Below, piece after piece: positions 1 through 5,971 of a stretch of 7,983 nucleotides of DNA. The first letter of the stretch is position 1. Each line of letters opens with the position of its first letter. Made by a program: the position numbers and the translations under genes. Source of the stretch: Bacillota bacterium (GTDB taxonomy: Bacteria > Bacillota > Bacilli > Alicyclobacillales > SLC66); the NCBI GenBank assembly GCA_021797415.1, contig JAJZZT010000524.1:11690-19672 (forward strand). The letters are read 5' to 3'. The notes under the pieces are model-generated. The model worked only from the letters and a program-made list of their open reading frames with translations. It had not been told where the DNA came from and ran no database searches.

Positions 1-96
1 ACCGCGCAGTTGCCCGAGCAATTCGATGCAGCCGAGGACCAGCAGGGTGGTGACGGCGGAATAGAGTGTTCTGTCCGCGCGATCCTGCAGTTTCAT
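1..96 (-). CDS. N-terminal fragment of an unidentified membrane protein (runs off the left edge)
   Basis: An ATG at 96-94 is preceded by GGAGG with a 7-nt spacer, a strong ribosome binding site. The frame stays open for 32 codons to the window edge. The visible peptide starts MKLQDRADRTLYS and then has a hydrophobic stretch of about 13 residues (AVTTLLVLGCIEL), which looks like the start of a transmembrane segment. The start overlaps the stop of the preceding open frame as ATGA, which would allow translational coupling if that frame is translated. Too little is visible to name a family. Confidence 0.6.
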   Translation of the reverse strand, partial: MKLQDRADRTLYSAVTTLLVLGCIELLGQLRG

Positions 97-326
97 GGCG
101 CATCCTCCAACTTCAGACGTACAAGCTGTTCGGCAACAGTATATGCCGCGCAGTGCACATCTATCTTGAAAATGTCTTCTGCCAGTCTTCGCCATCCCCC
201 GGGGACATGGGAGCCACCCGCATCGCCTGCCCTTCAAAGACTGGATCCCATGTCCCAAGGCTCCTGCTCAGACACCGCTTCGCGGAACTCGCGACGAGCA
301 AAGGGGATGACGAAGCCCCAGCCCAT
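93..326 (-). other. Stop-interrupted small reading frame(s) upstream of the left-edge membrane protein
   Basis: On the minus strand an ATG at 326-324, with a weak AGGA five bases upstream, opens a 30-codon frame (MGWGFVIPFARREF...) that stops at TGA 236-234. The same frame then continues without a stop for 46 codons (ending ...LVRLKLEDAP). It terminates at TGA 95-93, which overlaps the ATG of the next gene as ATGA. The TGA lies in the loop of a long inverted repeat. This may be a decayed gene, a short leader peptide followed by a coupled ORF, or simply an untranslated spacer. Third-position GC falls from roughly 70% before the stop to about 50% after it, so the second half is weakly supported as coding. 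No family is recognised. Confidence 0.3.
202..256. repeat. Near-perfect 14-bp inverted repeat with a 27-nt loop, plus an interleaved 8-bp pair
   Basis: The arms 202-215 and 243-256 match as inverted repeats at 13 of 14 positions, with 11 continuous pairs (GGGACATGGGA against TCCCATGTCCC). A second pair, CCAGTCTT (244-237 minus strand) and AAGACTGG (189-182 minus strand), is interleaved rather than nested, so the RNA could form a pseudoknot. No U-tract follows on either strand, so it is not an ordinary intrinsic terminator. It lies between the small membrane protein gene and the left-edge gene. Confidence 0.7.
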
Positions 327-368
327 TTTTATCCTGCTGATGGTGGCGCGCCTGCTCTGCGGACTTTA

Positions 369-623
369 TCACTGCTCCCCTGGACCCGTTTCCCGCGCGT
401 CGCCGTCCTCAACTGCGCCTGCCGGACTCCCGTCGCCGTCCGGCGCGCGCTCCTCCCCATCCCTCCACTCCGCCTCATCCGCCAGGTGCTCCATATGCGC
501 TTTGGGTCCCATCTTCAACCGTTCAAGGTACGAATCAGAAATTCTTTTTTGCTTGCGCTGGATGAACAGGAATGCGGCAAAAATGATCAGTGCGATTGCG
601 ATGCGCAGTGCGTTTGTCTCCAT
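369..623 (-). CDS. Small single-pass membrane protein, uncharacterised
   Basis: This frame encodes 84 residues. I chose the ATG at 623-621 because AAGGAGG sits six bases upstream. An adjacent ATG at 626 and an in-frame GTG at 641 are less well spaced. Residues about 5-22 (ALRIAIALIIFAAFLFI) form one hydrophobic helix followed at once by RKQKR. By the positive-inside rule this puts the N-terminus outside and the tail in the cytoplasm. The tail from about residue 45 is acidic and low in complexity (DEAEWRDGEERAPDGDG), probably disordered. No cysteines, catalytic motif or known domain are visible and I do not recognise the family. A terminator-like hairpin and an extended -10 element lie just upstream, so it may be its own transcription unit. 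The coding call rests on the ribosome binding site, the clear helix and the lack of a competing frame. Confidence 0.65.
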   Translation of the reverse strand: METNALRIAIALIIFAAFLFIQRKQKRISDSYLERLKMGPKAHMEHLADEAEWRDGEERAPDGDGSPAGAVEDGDARETGPGEQ

Positions 624-654
624 CATCGCCCTCCTTGCCACCTTCTCTCACAGC

Positions 655-663
655 ATCATAACA
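655..663 (-). promoter_or_regulatory. Possible extended -10 promoter for the small membrane protein
   Basis: The minus strand reads TGTTATGAT, matching the extended -10 consensus TGNTATAAT except for one base. No good -35 is present at 16-18 nt, as allowed for extended -10 promoters. Transcription would start about 25 nt before the ATG at 623, leaving just room for the ribosome binding site. It lies directly downstream of a terminator-like hairpin. Confidence 0.35.
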
Positions 664-684
664 CGGCGCAAACGTCATACACGC

Positions 685-732
685 AAAGAACGGCTCCCAG
701 GCCAAAAAGAGGCTGTTTAAAAAGGGAGCCGT
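685..732 (-). terminator. Terminator-like hairpin after the zinc-ribbon gene
   Basis: On the minus strand a 9-bp stem (ACGGCTCCC 732-724 with GGGAGCCGT 698-690) encloses a 25-nt loop that can form a smaller inner hairpin. The 3' arm is followed by TTCTTT, a modest U-tract. It begins 34 nt after the stop of the zinc-ribbon gene, where the cymR-desulfurase transcript would be expected to end. The large loop and interrupted U-tract make the efficiency uncertain. Confidence 0.45.
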
Positions 733-765
733 CCTGTCGTCTTTCGCAGGCGGAGTTTGATGTTT

Positions 766-966
766 TTACGATGCGGCCGCAGCCGACCTCGGTTCCGCCT
801 CAAGCGGTTCCGGCGCAAATGCGACCAGACTGCCGTCTTCATCCACATGGTAGATCCTGACCTCATCGCCGACCAGCGCGAATTCCATGAAACAATTCCA
901 GCAGTAGAACTGGTTATTGCCGATCTTCCCAATATCCCGGCAATTGCAATGCGGACACCGTTCCAT
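766..966 (-). CDS. Small zinc-ribbon-like protein of unknown function
   Basis: The product is 66 residues from ATG 966-964, with GAGGAG nine bases upstream. An upstream in-frame ATG at 993 lacks such a site. Residues 4-25 carry CPHCNC and, after a 12-residue spacer, CWNC (Cys4, 7, 9, 22, 25), so a four-cysteine zinc knuckle is likely. Between them is DIGKIGNNQFY. The pattern RDIGKIG-NQ-YCW-CF, followed by a VDEDGSL segment (41-47), resembles small hypothetical proteins I recall from Bacillales, so it seems to be a conserved family. The C-terminal 20 residues are Ala/Pro/Glu-rich and probably disordered. It starts 56 nt after the cysteine desulfurase stop and is probably cotranscribed with it. 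A role in RNA/DNA binding, metal handling or sulfur transfer is possible, but the sequence does not decide. Confidence 0.8.
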   Translation of the reverse strand: MERCPHCNCRDIGKIGNNQFYCWNCFMEFALVGDEVRIYHVDEDGSLVAFAPEPLEAEPRSAAAAS

Positions 967-1022
967 CTCTACACTCTCCTCGCATTTCAACATCTTCCAA
1001 AAGCCTGTCCAATTCAGGCCTT

Positions 1023-2159
1023 TTATAGTCGCCGCAATCTCCTCACGCTGTCCGCAACGATGTGCGCCGCGTCCTCAACCTGCGAGAGCGTGTTGTCCAC
1101 CGCAAAACTGAATCGCACGGAGGACCGCGCCTCTGCTTCAGGAATTCCCATAGCCGTGAGCACGTGCGACACCTGAAGGGAACCGGATGTGCACGCCGAG
1201 CCGCTGGACGCGGCAATCCCCTGCAAATCGAGATCGATCAGCAGCGTCTCGGCCAGCACACCCTCGAATGCGACATTCACGATATGGGAGACCGCGCATG
1301 TCTGCGCATGAAACCGCACACCGTCAAGCTCCCTGTCGAGCTGTTGACAGAATCGCTCGCGCAGGCCGCCCAGCGCGCGCACCCTTTCCTCGCGCTGCTT
1401 TGCGGCCAGAACGACAGCCTTCGCGCACCCTGCGATCCCCGCCACGTTCTCCGTGCCGCCGCGGCGGTTGCGTTCCTGTCCGCCGCCTTGCGCAAGCGGC
1501 GAAAAAGGCGTGCCACGGCGCAAAAACAGTACACCGACGCCTTTTGGCCCGTGGATCTTATGCGCGCTGATCGCCAGAGCGGCCACCGGAATCCTGCGCA
1601 GGTCGATCGCCAACTCGCCGATGGCCTGCACGGCATCCGTGTGCAGCAGGACGCCCCGCTCGCTCAGTTCCTGCGCCAACTCGACGATCGGCTGGATTGC
1701 TCCGGTTTCGTTGTTGACCCACATGACGCTCGCCAAACCGGTCCGGTCGTCCATCTGAGCCAACACCCGTTCGACGGTTAGAACGCCGTCTTCCCCGGGC
1801 GTCGCCAACCTCGGATCGCAGCCGGCTTCCTTCAATAACGGCACCGTATTCAGCACCGCGTGATGCTCTATCGCCGACGTCACGAACCCCGGTTTCTTCG
1901 CCTTGCGCCAGATGCCCATCAGGGCGAGGACGTTCGCTTCCGTGCCGCCGCCCGTAAAGACGATCTCGTCGGGCTCGGCGCCAAGCGCGCCCGCCACATC
2001 ACTGCGCGCCTGCTCGACCGCCCGCCTGGCCGCACGGCCGGCGTGGTGCAGACTCGACGGATTGCCGAACACATCGCCGAAAAACGGTTCCATCGCATCC
2101 CGCACGGCCGGATGAAGTCGCGTGGTCGCGGCATTGTCCAGATAGATGCTGCCGTCCAT
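1023..2159 (-). CDS. iscS: Cysteine desulfurase, IscS/NifS family
   Basis: This is a 378-residue PLP enzyme that removes sulfur from L-cysteine, giving alanine and a protein persulfide for Fe-S clusters or tRNA thiolation. YLDNAATT opens the protein (6-13). TGGGTEAN (69-76), IEHHAV (97-102), VNNETGAIQP (148-157) and HTDAVQ (173-178) line the cofactor site. Lys201 in SAHKIHGPKG is the PLP Schiff-base lysine. RRGGTENVAGI (232-242) is present. The catalytic cysteine is Cys323 in SSGSACTSG. Length and motifs are complete. The ATG at 2159-2157 follows GAGGGGAGCGGG; the frame extends upstream into cymR, but the family start is at MDGSIYLDNA. It lies 29 nt after cymR, the arrangement of cymR and yrvO in Bacillus. 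There the partner tRNA thiouridylase gene trmU/mnmA normally follows; here a zinc-ribbon gene does. Supply of sulfur to MnmA is the likeliest role, inferred from context only. Confidence 0.95.
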   Translation of the reverse strand: MDGSIYLDNAATTRLHPAVRDAMEPFFGDVFGNPSSLHHAGRAARRAVEQARSDVAGALGAEPDEIVFTGGGTEANVLALMGIWRKAKKPGFVTSAIEHHAVLNTVPLLKEAGCDPRLATPGEDGVLTVERVLAQMDDRTGLASVMWVNNETGAIQPIVELAQELSERGVLLHTDAVQAIGELAIDLRRIPVAALAISAHKIHGPKGVGVLFLRRGTPFSPLAQGGGQERNRRGGTENVAGIAGCAKAVVLAAKQREERVRALGGLRERFCQQLDRELDGVRFHAQTCAVSHIVNVAFEGVLAETLLIDLDLQGIAASSGSACTSGSLQVSHVLTAMGIPEAEARSSVRFSFAVDNTLSQVEDAAHIVADSVRRLRRL

Positions 2160-2188
2160 CCCGCTCCCCTCTCCGCCATGCTGTGCGT

Positions 2189-2599
2189 TCAAATGTAAAA
2201 CATCAGCGCACCCGCATCCTGTTTGCCCCACATATCGATCAGATCCGCAACGGTCGTCTGTTCCAAAACCTGCTCGATGCTCGTGCGCAGCCGATCCCAG
2301 AACAATTCCAGGCCATCGCCGGTTTCGTCGACCACCGCGATCGGCCCTTCGAGCACCCGCAGCACCTCGCCTGTCGTGATCTGATCGGCGGGCCGCGCCA
2401 GGCGATATCCGCCGTACGCCCCGCGAATACTCTTGACCAAGCCCGCGTTGCGCAACGGCGCAATCAATTGTTCCAGGTAGTGATCCGAAAGGCTCTTTCG
2501 TTCCGCAACCGATTTTAACGATACGGGTCCTTCGCGCCCGTGTATCCCAAGATCAACCATCAGGACAAGACCGTACCTGCCTTTGGTTGAAATTTTCAC
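2189..2599 (-). CDS. cymR: Rrf2-family regulator, CymR-like
   Basis: The product is 136 residues, the normal length for CymR. It starts KISTKGRYGLVLMVDL after a GTG initiator (2599-2597). A GGTGGTGA stretch just upstream is a fair ribosome binding site. The winged helix covers about 1-75, with VSLKSVAERKSLSDHYLEQL as the helix-turn-helix and RGAYGGYRLARP as the wing. GEVLRVLEGPI (77-87) and the end ALMFYI are typical of this group. There are no cysteines at all, so it cannot ligate an Fe-S cluster as IscR or NsrR do, which favours CymR. In Bacillus, CymR represses cysteine uptake and synthesis genes when complexed with CysK. Its position directly before a cysteine desulfurase fits that role. 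A possible promoter lies just upstream, so cymR and the desulfurase may be transcribed apart from rarA. Confidence 0.92.
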   Translation of the reverse strand: MKISTKGRYGLVLMVDLGIHGREGPVSLKSVAERKSLSDHYLEQLIAPLRNAGLVKSIRGAYGGYRLARPADQITTGEVLRVLEGPIAVVDETGDGLELFWDRLRTSIEQVLEQTTVADLIDMWGKQDAGALMFYI

Positions 2600-2632
2600 C
2601 AGTCTGTCACCACCATTTCACGGCACGTTCAA

Positions 2633-2658
2633 ATAGTATCACAGTGCCATCCAGTCAA
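2633..2658 (-). promoter_or_regulatory. Possible promoter of cymR
   Basis: The minus strand has TTGACT at 2658-2653 (5 of 6 to the -35 consensus) and an extended -10-like TGATACTAT ending at 2633. The spacer to TACTAT is only 14 nt, shorter than ideal; TATTTG at 2635-2630 gives a 17-nt spacer but a poor -10. GGCAC (2647-2643) and GTGCC (2626-2622) flank it as a short inverted repeat that could be an operator. The site lies in the only gap between rarA and cymR. Confidence 0.35.
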
Positions 2659-2681
2659 TTGTGAGCGATTTAGCATTCTTT

Positions 2682-3968
2682 TCATTGCGATGCGTCATTT
2701 CGCAACTTGTGCGGCGTGATGCGTGCCTCCGATCCCTGACCGGCGGGGCGGTACCATACTTCCCCGGCGAGTTCGTCCGGGAGATACTGCTGCGCCACGT
2801 GGTGCCCCGGATAATCGTGCGGGTACTTGTAGGGTTCGCGGTTCGGCGAGTCGCGCTCGTAGGTCTTGTCCTGCAGATGGGCCGGAACGACCGCATGCGG
2901 ATAGCGGGCGATGGCCTGTTCGATGTGCGACAGGGCAACCACCACACTGTTGGATTTGGACGACTCGCAGACATAGATGATCGCCTGCGCGACCGGAATG
3001 CGCGCCTCCGGCAACCCGACCGCCTCAAGCGCGTGCAGCGCAGCGACCGCCTGGACCATCGCCTGCGGGTTCGCCATGCCGACATCCTCGCTGGCGTGGA
3101 CGATCAGCCTGCGCACCGGAATGCGCGGGTCGGCCCCGGCGTCCACCATCCGCATGAACCAGTACAGAGCCGCATCGCTGTCACTGCCGCGCAACGATTT
3201 CCCGAATGCACTCAGCATATCATAGATTTCTGACTCTTCCAGCCCTCCCGCCGTGACGCCAAGCGCTTCTTCTATGTCGGATGCGCTCACCGTTCGCCAG
3301 CCGTCCTCGTCCTCCTCCGCGTGCAGCGCGGTCCACTCCAGCGCATTCAACGCCTTGCGCAGGTCGCCCCCGACGCGCTGTGCGAGCAGTGCGCGCAGCG
3401 GCTCCGGAATCCGCAGTCGTTCCGTTCCCAATCCCCGCTCCTCGTCGGCGAGCGCCATATCGACCGCCCATTTGACATCCTGCGCGTCGAGCGGGCGAAA
3501 AGCGAAGATCCGCAATCGGCTCAGCAGGGCGCCCGTCAGGCAGATCCGCGGATTCTGCGTCGTGCACCCGACCAGAAAGACCGTGCCGCGCTCGACCGCG
3601 GGGAGCAGGACATCCTGCTGCGCCTTGGTGTAACGGTGAATCTCGTCCACGAACAGCACGGTCGCCAGACCGTACAGGCGGCGTTCCTCATCCGCTGCGG
3701 CGAACACCTCGCGCAACTCTTTCGCACCCGAGGAAACGGCCGACAGTTCGACCATCCGCGCGCCCGCCTCGTCGGCCATCAGGCGGGCCAGCGTCGTTTT
3801 GCCGCTGCCAGGCGGTCCCCACAGGACACAGGAGAGCACCTGCCTGCGCGCAAGCGCGTGCGGCAACAGGCGGCCGCCGCCAAGCAGATGCGATTGTCCC
3901 ACGAACTCCGCGAGACTGCGCGGCCGCATGCGCTCGGCGAGCGGCGTGTGACGCTGTACGGCATGCAT
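2682..3968 (-). CDS. rarA: Replication-associated recombination protein A (RarA/MgsA AAA+ ATPase)
   Basis: The product is 428 residues (B. subtilis RarA is of similar size). It is a cytosolic clamp-loader-like AAA+ ATPase acting at stalled replication forks. The family opening MRPRSLAEFVGQSHLLG is at 14-30. Walker A GPPGSGKTT is at 51-59 and Walker B VLFVDEIHR at 104-112. The sensor 1 region TTQNP is at 136-140, ALLSRLRIFAFRPL at 147-160 and sensor 2 GDLRKALNALE at 201-211. The C-terminal tetramerisation part holds SLRGSDSDAALYW, SEDVGMANPQAM and YPHDYPGHHVAQQYLPDEL. The ATG at 3968-3966 has AGGAG eight bases upstream; an in-frame ATG at 4001 with a weaker site would add 11 residues. The frame is open back to 4244, through the 39-bp repeats, but that extension has no family counterpart. 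TTQNP replaces the usual TTENP, a small departure that keeps the sensor Asn. Confidence 0.95.
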   Translation of the reverse strand: MHAVQRHTPLAERMRPRSLAEFVGQSHLLGGGRLLPHALARRQVLSCVLWGPPGSGKTTLARLMADEAGARMVELSAVSSGAKELREVFAAADEERRLYGLATVLFVDEIHRYTKAQQDVLLPAVERGTVFLVGCTTQNPRICLTGALLSRLRIFAFRPLDAQDVKWAVDMALADEERGLGTERLRIPEPLRALLAQRVGGDLRKALNALEWTALHAEEDEDGWRTVSASDIEEALGVTAGGLEESEIYDMLSAFGKSLRGSDSDAALYWFMRMVDAGADPRIPVRRLIVHASEDVGMANPQAMVQAVAALHALEAVGLPEARIPVAQAIIYVCESSKSNSVVVALSHIEQAIARYPHAVVPAHLQDKTYERDSPNREPYKYPHDYPGHHVAQQYLPDELAGEVWYRPAGQGSEARITPHKLRNDASQ

Positions 3969-4051
3969 GGTCCCATCTCCTGACTCGCAAGAAGTTGTCA
4001 TCGTTCCACCGACAGTCCAACCAGGCGCGGCGCACCAAGATTCGAGGATAT

Positions 4052-4168
4052 CAACGCCAGCTGCACGCCGAGAGAGGGAGCGCCCCTTTTCAACGCCAGC
4101 TGCACGCCGAGAGAGGGAGCGGACCTTTTCAGCGCCAGCTGCACGCCGAAAGAGCGGGCGCCCCTTTT
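4052..4168 (-). repeat. Three tandem 39-bp direct repeats between aspS and rarA
   Basis: Units begin at 4052, 4091 and 4130 with an exact 39-bp period. Units 1 and 2 differ at only a couple of positions; unit 3 carries a few more changes near its right side. Each unit contains GCCAGCTGCACGCCGA on the plus strand. The tract begins 3 nt after the aspS stop and ends about 80 nt before the rarA start. Because 39 is divisible by three and no stop occurs, the rarA frame reads through as the 13-residue repeat RRAAGVEKGRSLS. I treat this as an intergenic minisatellite, not as part of RarA. Transcripts running from aspS into rarA would carry it. No terminator with a U-tract is visible here. Confidence 0.95.
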
Positions 4169-4171
4169 CTT

Positions 4172-5971
4172 TCAGACACGTTCCACAACGGCGGGCGGCG
4201 TCGGCTTTTTCGGCGGCGCCGGTTGCAGACGCAGCGTGTCCCACTGCTCCCGCGAAATTTCCGACGGGGCCTCGACCATCAGATCCGCTGCGCTGGCCGT
4301 CTTAGGAAATGCGATCACCTCGCGCAACGACTCCTGTCCCGCCATCAGCATGACCAGACGGTCCATTCCCAGCGCGATCCCTCCGTGCGGCGGCGCCCCG
4401 TAGTCAAACGCGTCGAGGAAAAAGCCGAACTTCTCGGCCGCCTCCTGCGCACTGAAACCAAGCGCGGCGAACATGCGCTCCTGTGTGGCGCGCTGGTGGA
4501 TGCGCGTGGATCCGCCGCCGATCTCGTAGCCGTTTAAGACAAGATCGTACGCCTGCGCCCGCACATCGCCCGGCCGCGATTCAAGCAGAGGCAGATCCTC
4601 TTCCATCGGCATGGTGAACGGATGGTGCATCGCGACATGACGGCCCGCTTCTTCGTCGTACTCGAACTGAGGGAACTCCGTGACCCAAAGAAAGCGGTGC
4701 ACGCCTTCCTCGATCAGGCCGAGCGTCCTGCCCAGGTGCGTCCGCAAAGCCCCGAGCGCATCGGCCGCCACGCGCGCATGGTCCGCGACAAACAGGATCA
4801 GGTCGCCCGGTCGCGCCATGGATTGCGCAATGATGCCGGACAACTGCTCCGGCGTGAAAAACTTGGCGATCGGCGAGCGCACGGCGCCGCCCTCCTCGAC
4901 CGCCATCCAGGCAAGCCCCTTCGCCTTATAGCGGGCGGCCAGTTTGCCCAGCTCCTCGATCTCCTTGCGACTGTAGGAGCCGCATCCCGGCGCGGCCAAG
5001 GCCTTGACCTGTCCTTTGCGCGCCAGCGCATCGCCAAACACTTTAAATTCACTGCCAGCCACGACCGACGACACATCGCGCAACTCCAGGCCGAAGCGAA
5101 GATCCGGTTTGTCCGAACCGAAACGTTCCATCGCCTCGCGGTAGGTCAACCGCATAAACGGCCGCTCCAACGGAACTCGAAGCACGTTTACAAACAGTTC
5201 CGCCACCATCTGTTCCATCAGGTCGAGGATGAACTCCCGGTCGGCAAACGATACCTCAATGTCGAGCTGGGTGAATTCCGGCTGCCTGTCGGCGCGCAGG
5301 TCCTCGTCGCGAAAACAGCGCACCAGTTGAAAATAGCGTTCATAGCCGGCCACCATGAGCAACTGTTTGAACAATTGCGGCGACTGTGGCAGCGCATAAA
5401 ACTCGCCCGGCCGCAGGCGGGACGGCACCAGATAGTCCCGTGCGCCCTCCGGCGTGCTCTTTGTCAGATACGGCGTTTCAATCTCCAGGAATCCGTGTCC
5501 GTCCATAAAGTCGCGCACACTTTTCAGGACGCGATGGCGCAGTTGCAATGTCTTTTGCATCTGCGGCCGCCGCAGGTCGAGATAGCGGTAGCGCAGGCGC
5601 ACCGCCTCTTCCACCGGCCCGCCGTCCTCAATCGCGAATGGCGGTGTTTTCGCCATGTTCAACACAGTGAGTTCGCGCACCATCACCTCGATTTCTCCCG
5701 TCTCCAGCTTCGGGTTGACGGAATCCGCATCACGCGCGATCACGGCGCCTTTCACGGCGATCACGTATTCACTGCGCAGCCTGTCGGCGTCATGGAGCGC
5801 CTCCTGGCTGACATCCGGACGAAACACCAGTTGCACAACTCCCGAGCGGTCCCGCAGGTCGATGAACACCACGCCGCCCAGATCGCGGCGCCGCGCCACC
5901 CAACCGGCGAGCGCAACGTCCTGCCCTGCATGTTCCAACCGCAACTTTCCGTTCTCATGCGTCCGCTTCAA
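4172..5971 (-). CDS. aspS: Aspartate-tRNA ligase (AspRS)
   Basis: The product is 599 residues, normal for the bacterial class IIb enzyme that charges tRNA-Asp. The start is TTG 5971-5969, preceded by a GAGAGGAGAGGG purine run. KRTHENGKLRLEHAGQDV then aligns with the usual N-terminus. The OB-fold anticodon domain covers about 1-105, including GWVARRRDLGG (23-33). Leu31 there is the residue I recall as typical of discriminating AspRS. Class II motif 1 lies around GHGFLEIETPYLTKSTPEGARD (159-179), motif 2 is FRDEDLRADRQPEFTQLD (220-237) and motif 3 is GIALGMDRLVML (531-542). The bacterial GAD insertion spans roughly 290-420. The C-terminus is a Pro-rich tail (PAPPKKPTPPAVVERV). The gene overlaps the end of hisS by 17 nt, so the two are coupled and share the T-box leader. 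Confidence 0.97.
   Translation of the reverse strand: MKRTHENGKLRLEHAGQDVALAGWVARRRDLGGVVFIDLRDRSGVVQLVFRPDVSQEALHDADRLRSEYVIAVKGAVIARDADSVNPKLETGEIEVMVRELTVLNMAKTPPFAIEDGGPVEEAVRLRYRYLDLRRPQMQKTLQLRHRVLKSVRDFMDGHGFLEIETPYLTKSTPEGARDYLVPSRLRPGEFYALPQSPQLFKQLLMVAGYERYFQLVRCFRDEDLRADRQPEFTQLDIEVSFADREFILDLMEQMVAELFVNVLRVPLERPFMRLTYREAMERFGSDKPDLRFGLELRDVSSVVAGSEFKVFGDALARKGQVKALAAPGCGSYSRKEIEELGKLAARYKAKGLAWMAVEEGGAVRSPIAKFFTPEQLSGIIAQSMARPGDLILFVADHARVAADALGALRTHLGRTLGLIEEGVHRFLWVTEFPQFEYDEEAGRHVAMHHPFTMPMEEDLPLLESRPGDVRAQAYDLVLNGYEIGGGSTRIHQRATQERMFAALGFSAQEAAEKFGFFLDAFDYGAPPHGGIALGMDRLVMLMAGQESLREVIAFPKTASAADLMVEAPSEISREQWDTLRLQPAPPKKPTPPAVVERV

Noticed and set aside
234..236. TGA as a selenocysteine codon
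   Set aside because: A bacterial SECIS hairpin lies just 3' of the UGA; here the UGA is in the loop of the hairpin and the peptide matches no selenoprotein context I know.
10..860. Two overlapping plus-strand open frames at the left end
   Set aside because: They overlap each other and the better-supported minus-strand genes with ribosome binding sites, and encode Arg/Pro/Ser-rich peptides without domains.
4146..4175. Intrinsic terminator after aspS (GAAAGA...TCTTTC)
   Set aside because: The 6-bp arms are A/T-rich with no U-tract after the stem; not a convincing terminator.
3969..4244. N-terminal extension of RarA through the 39-bp repeats
   Set aside because: No RarA homologue has such an extension to my knowledge, it would overlap the end of aspS, and the start at 3968 has a good AGGAG site; kept only as a finding to test.
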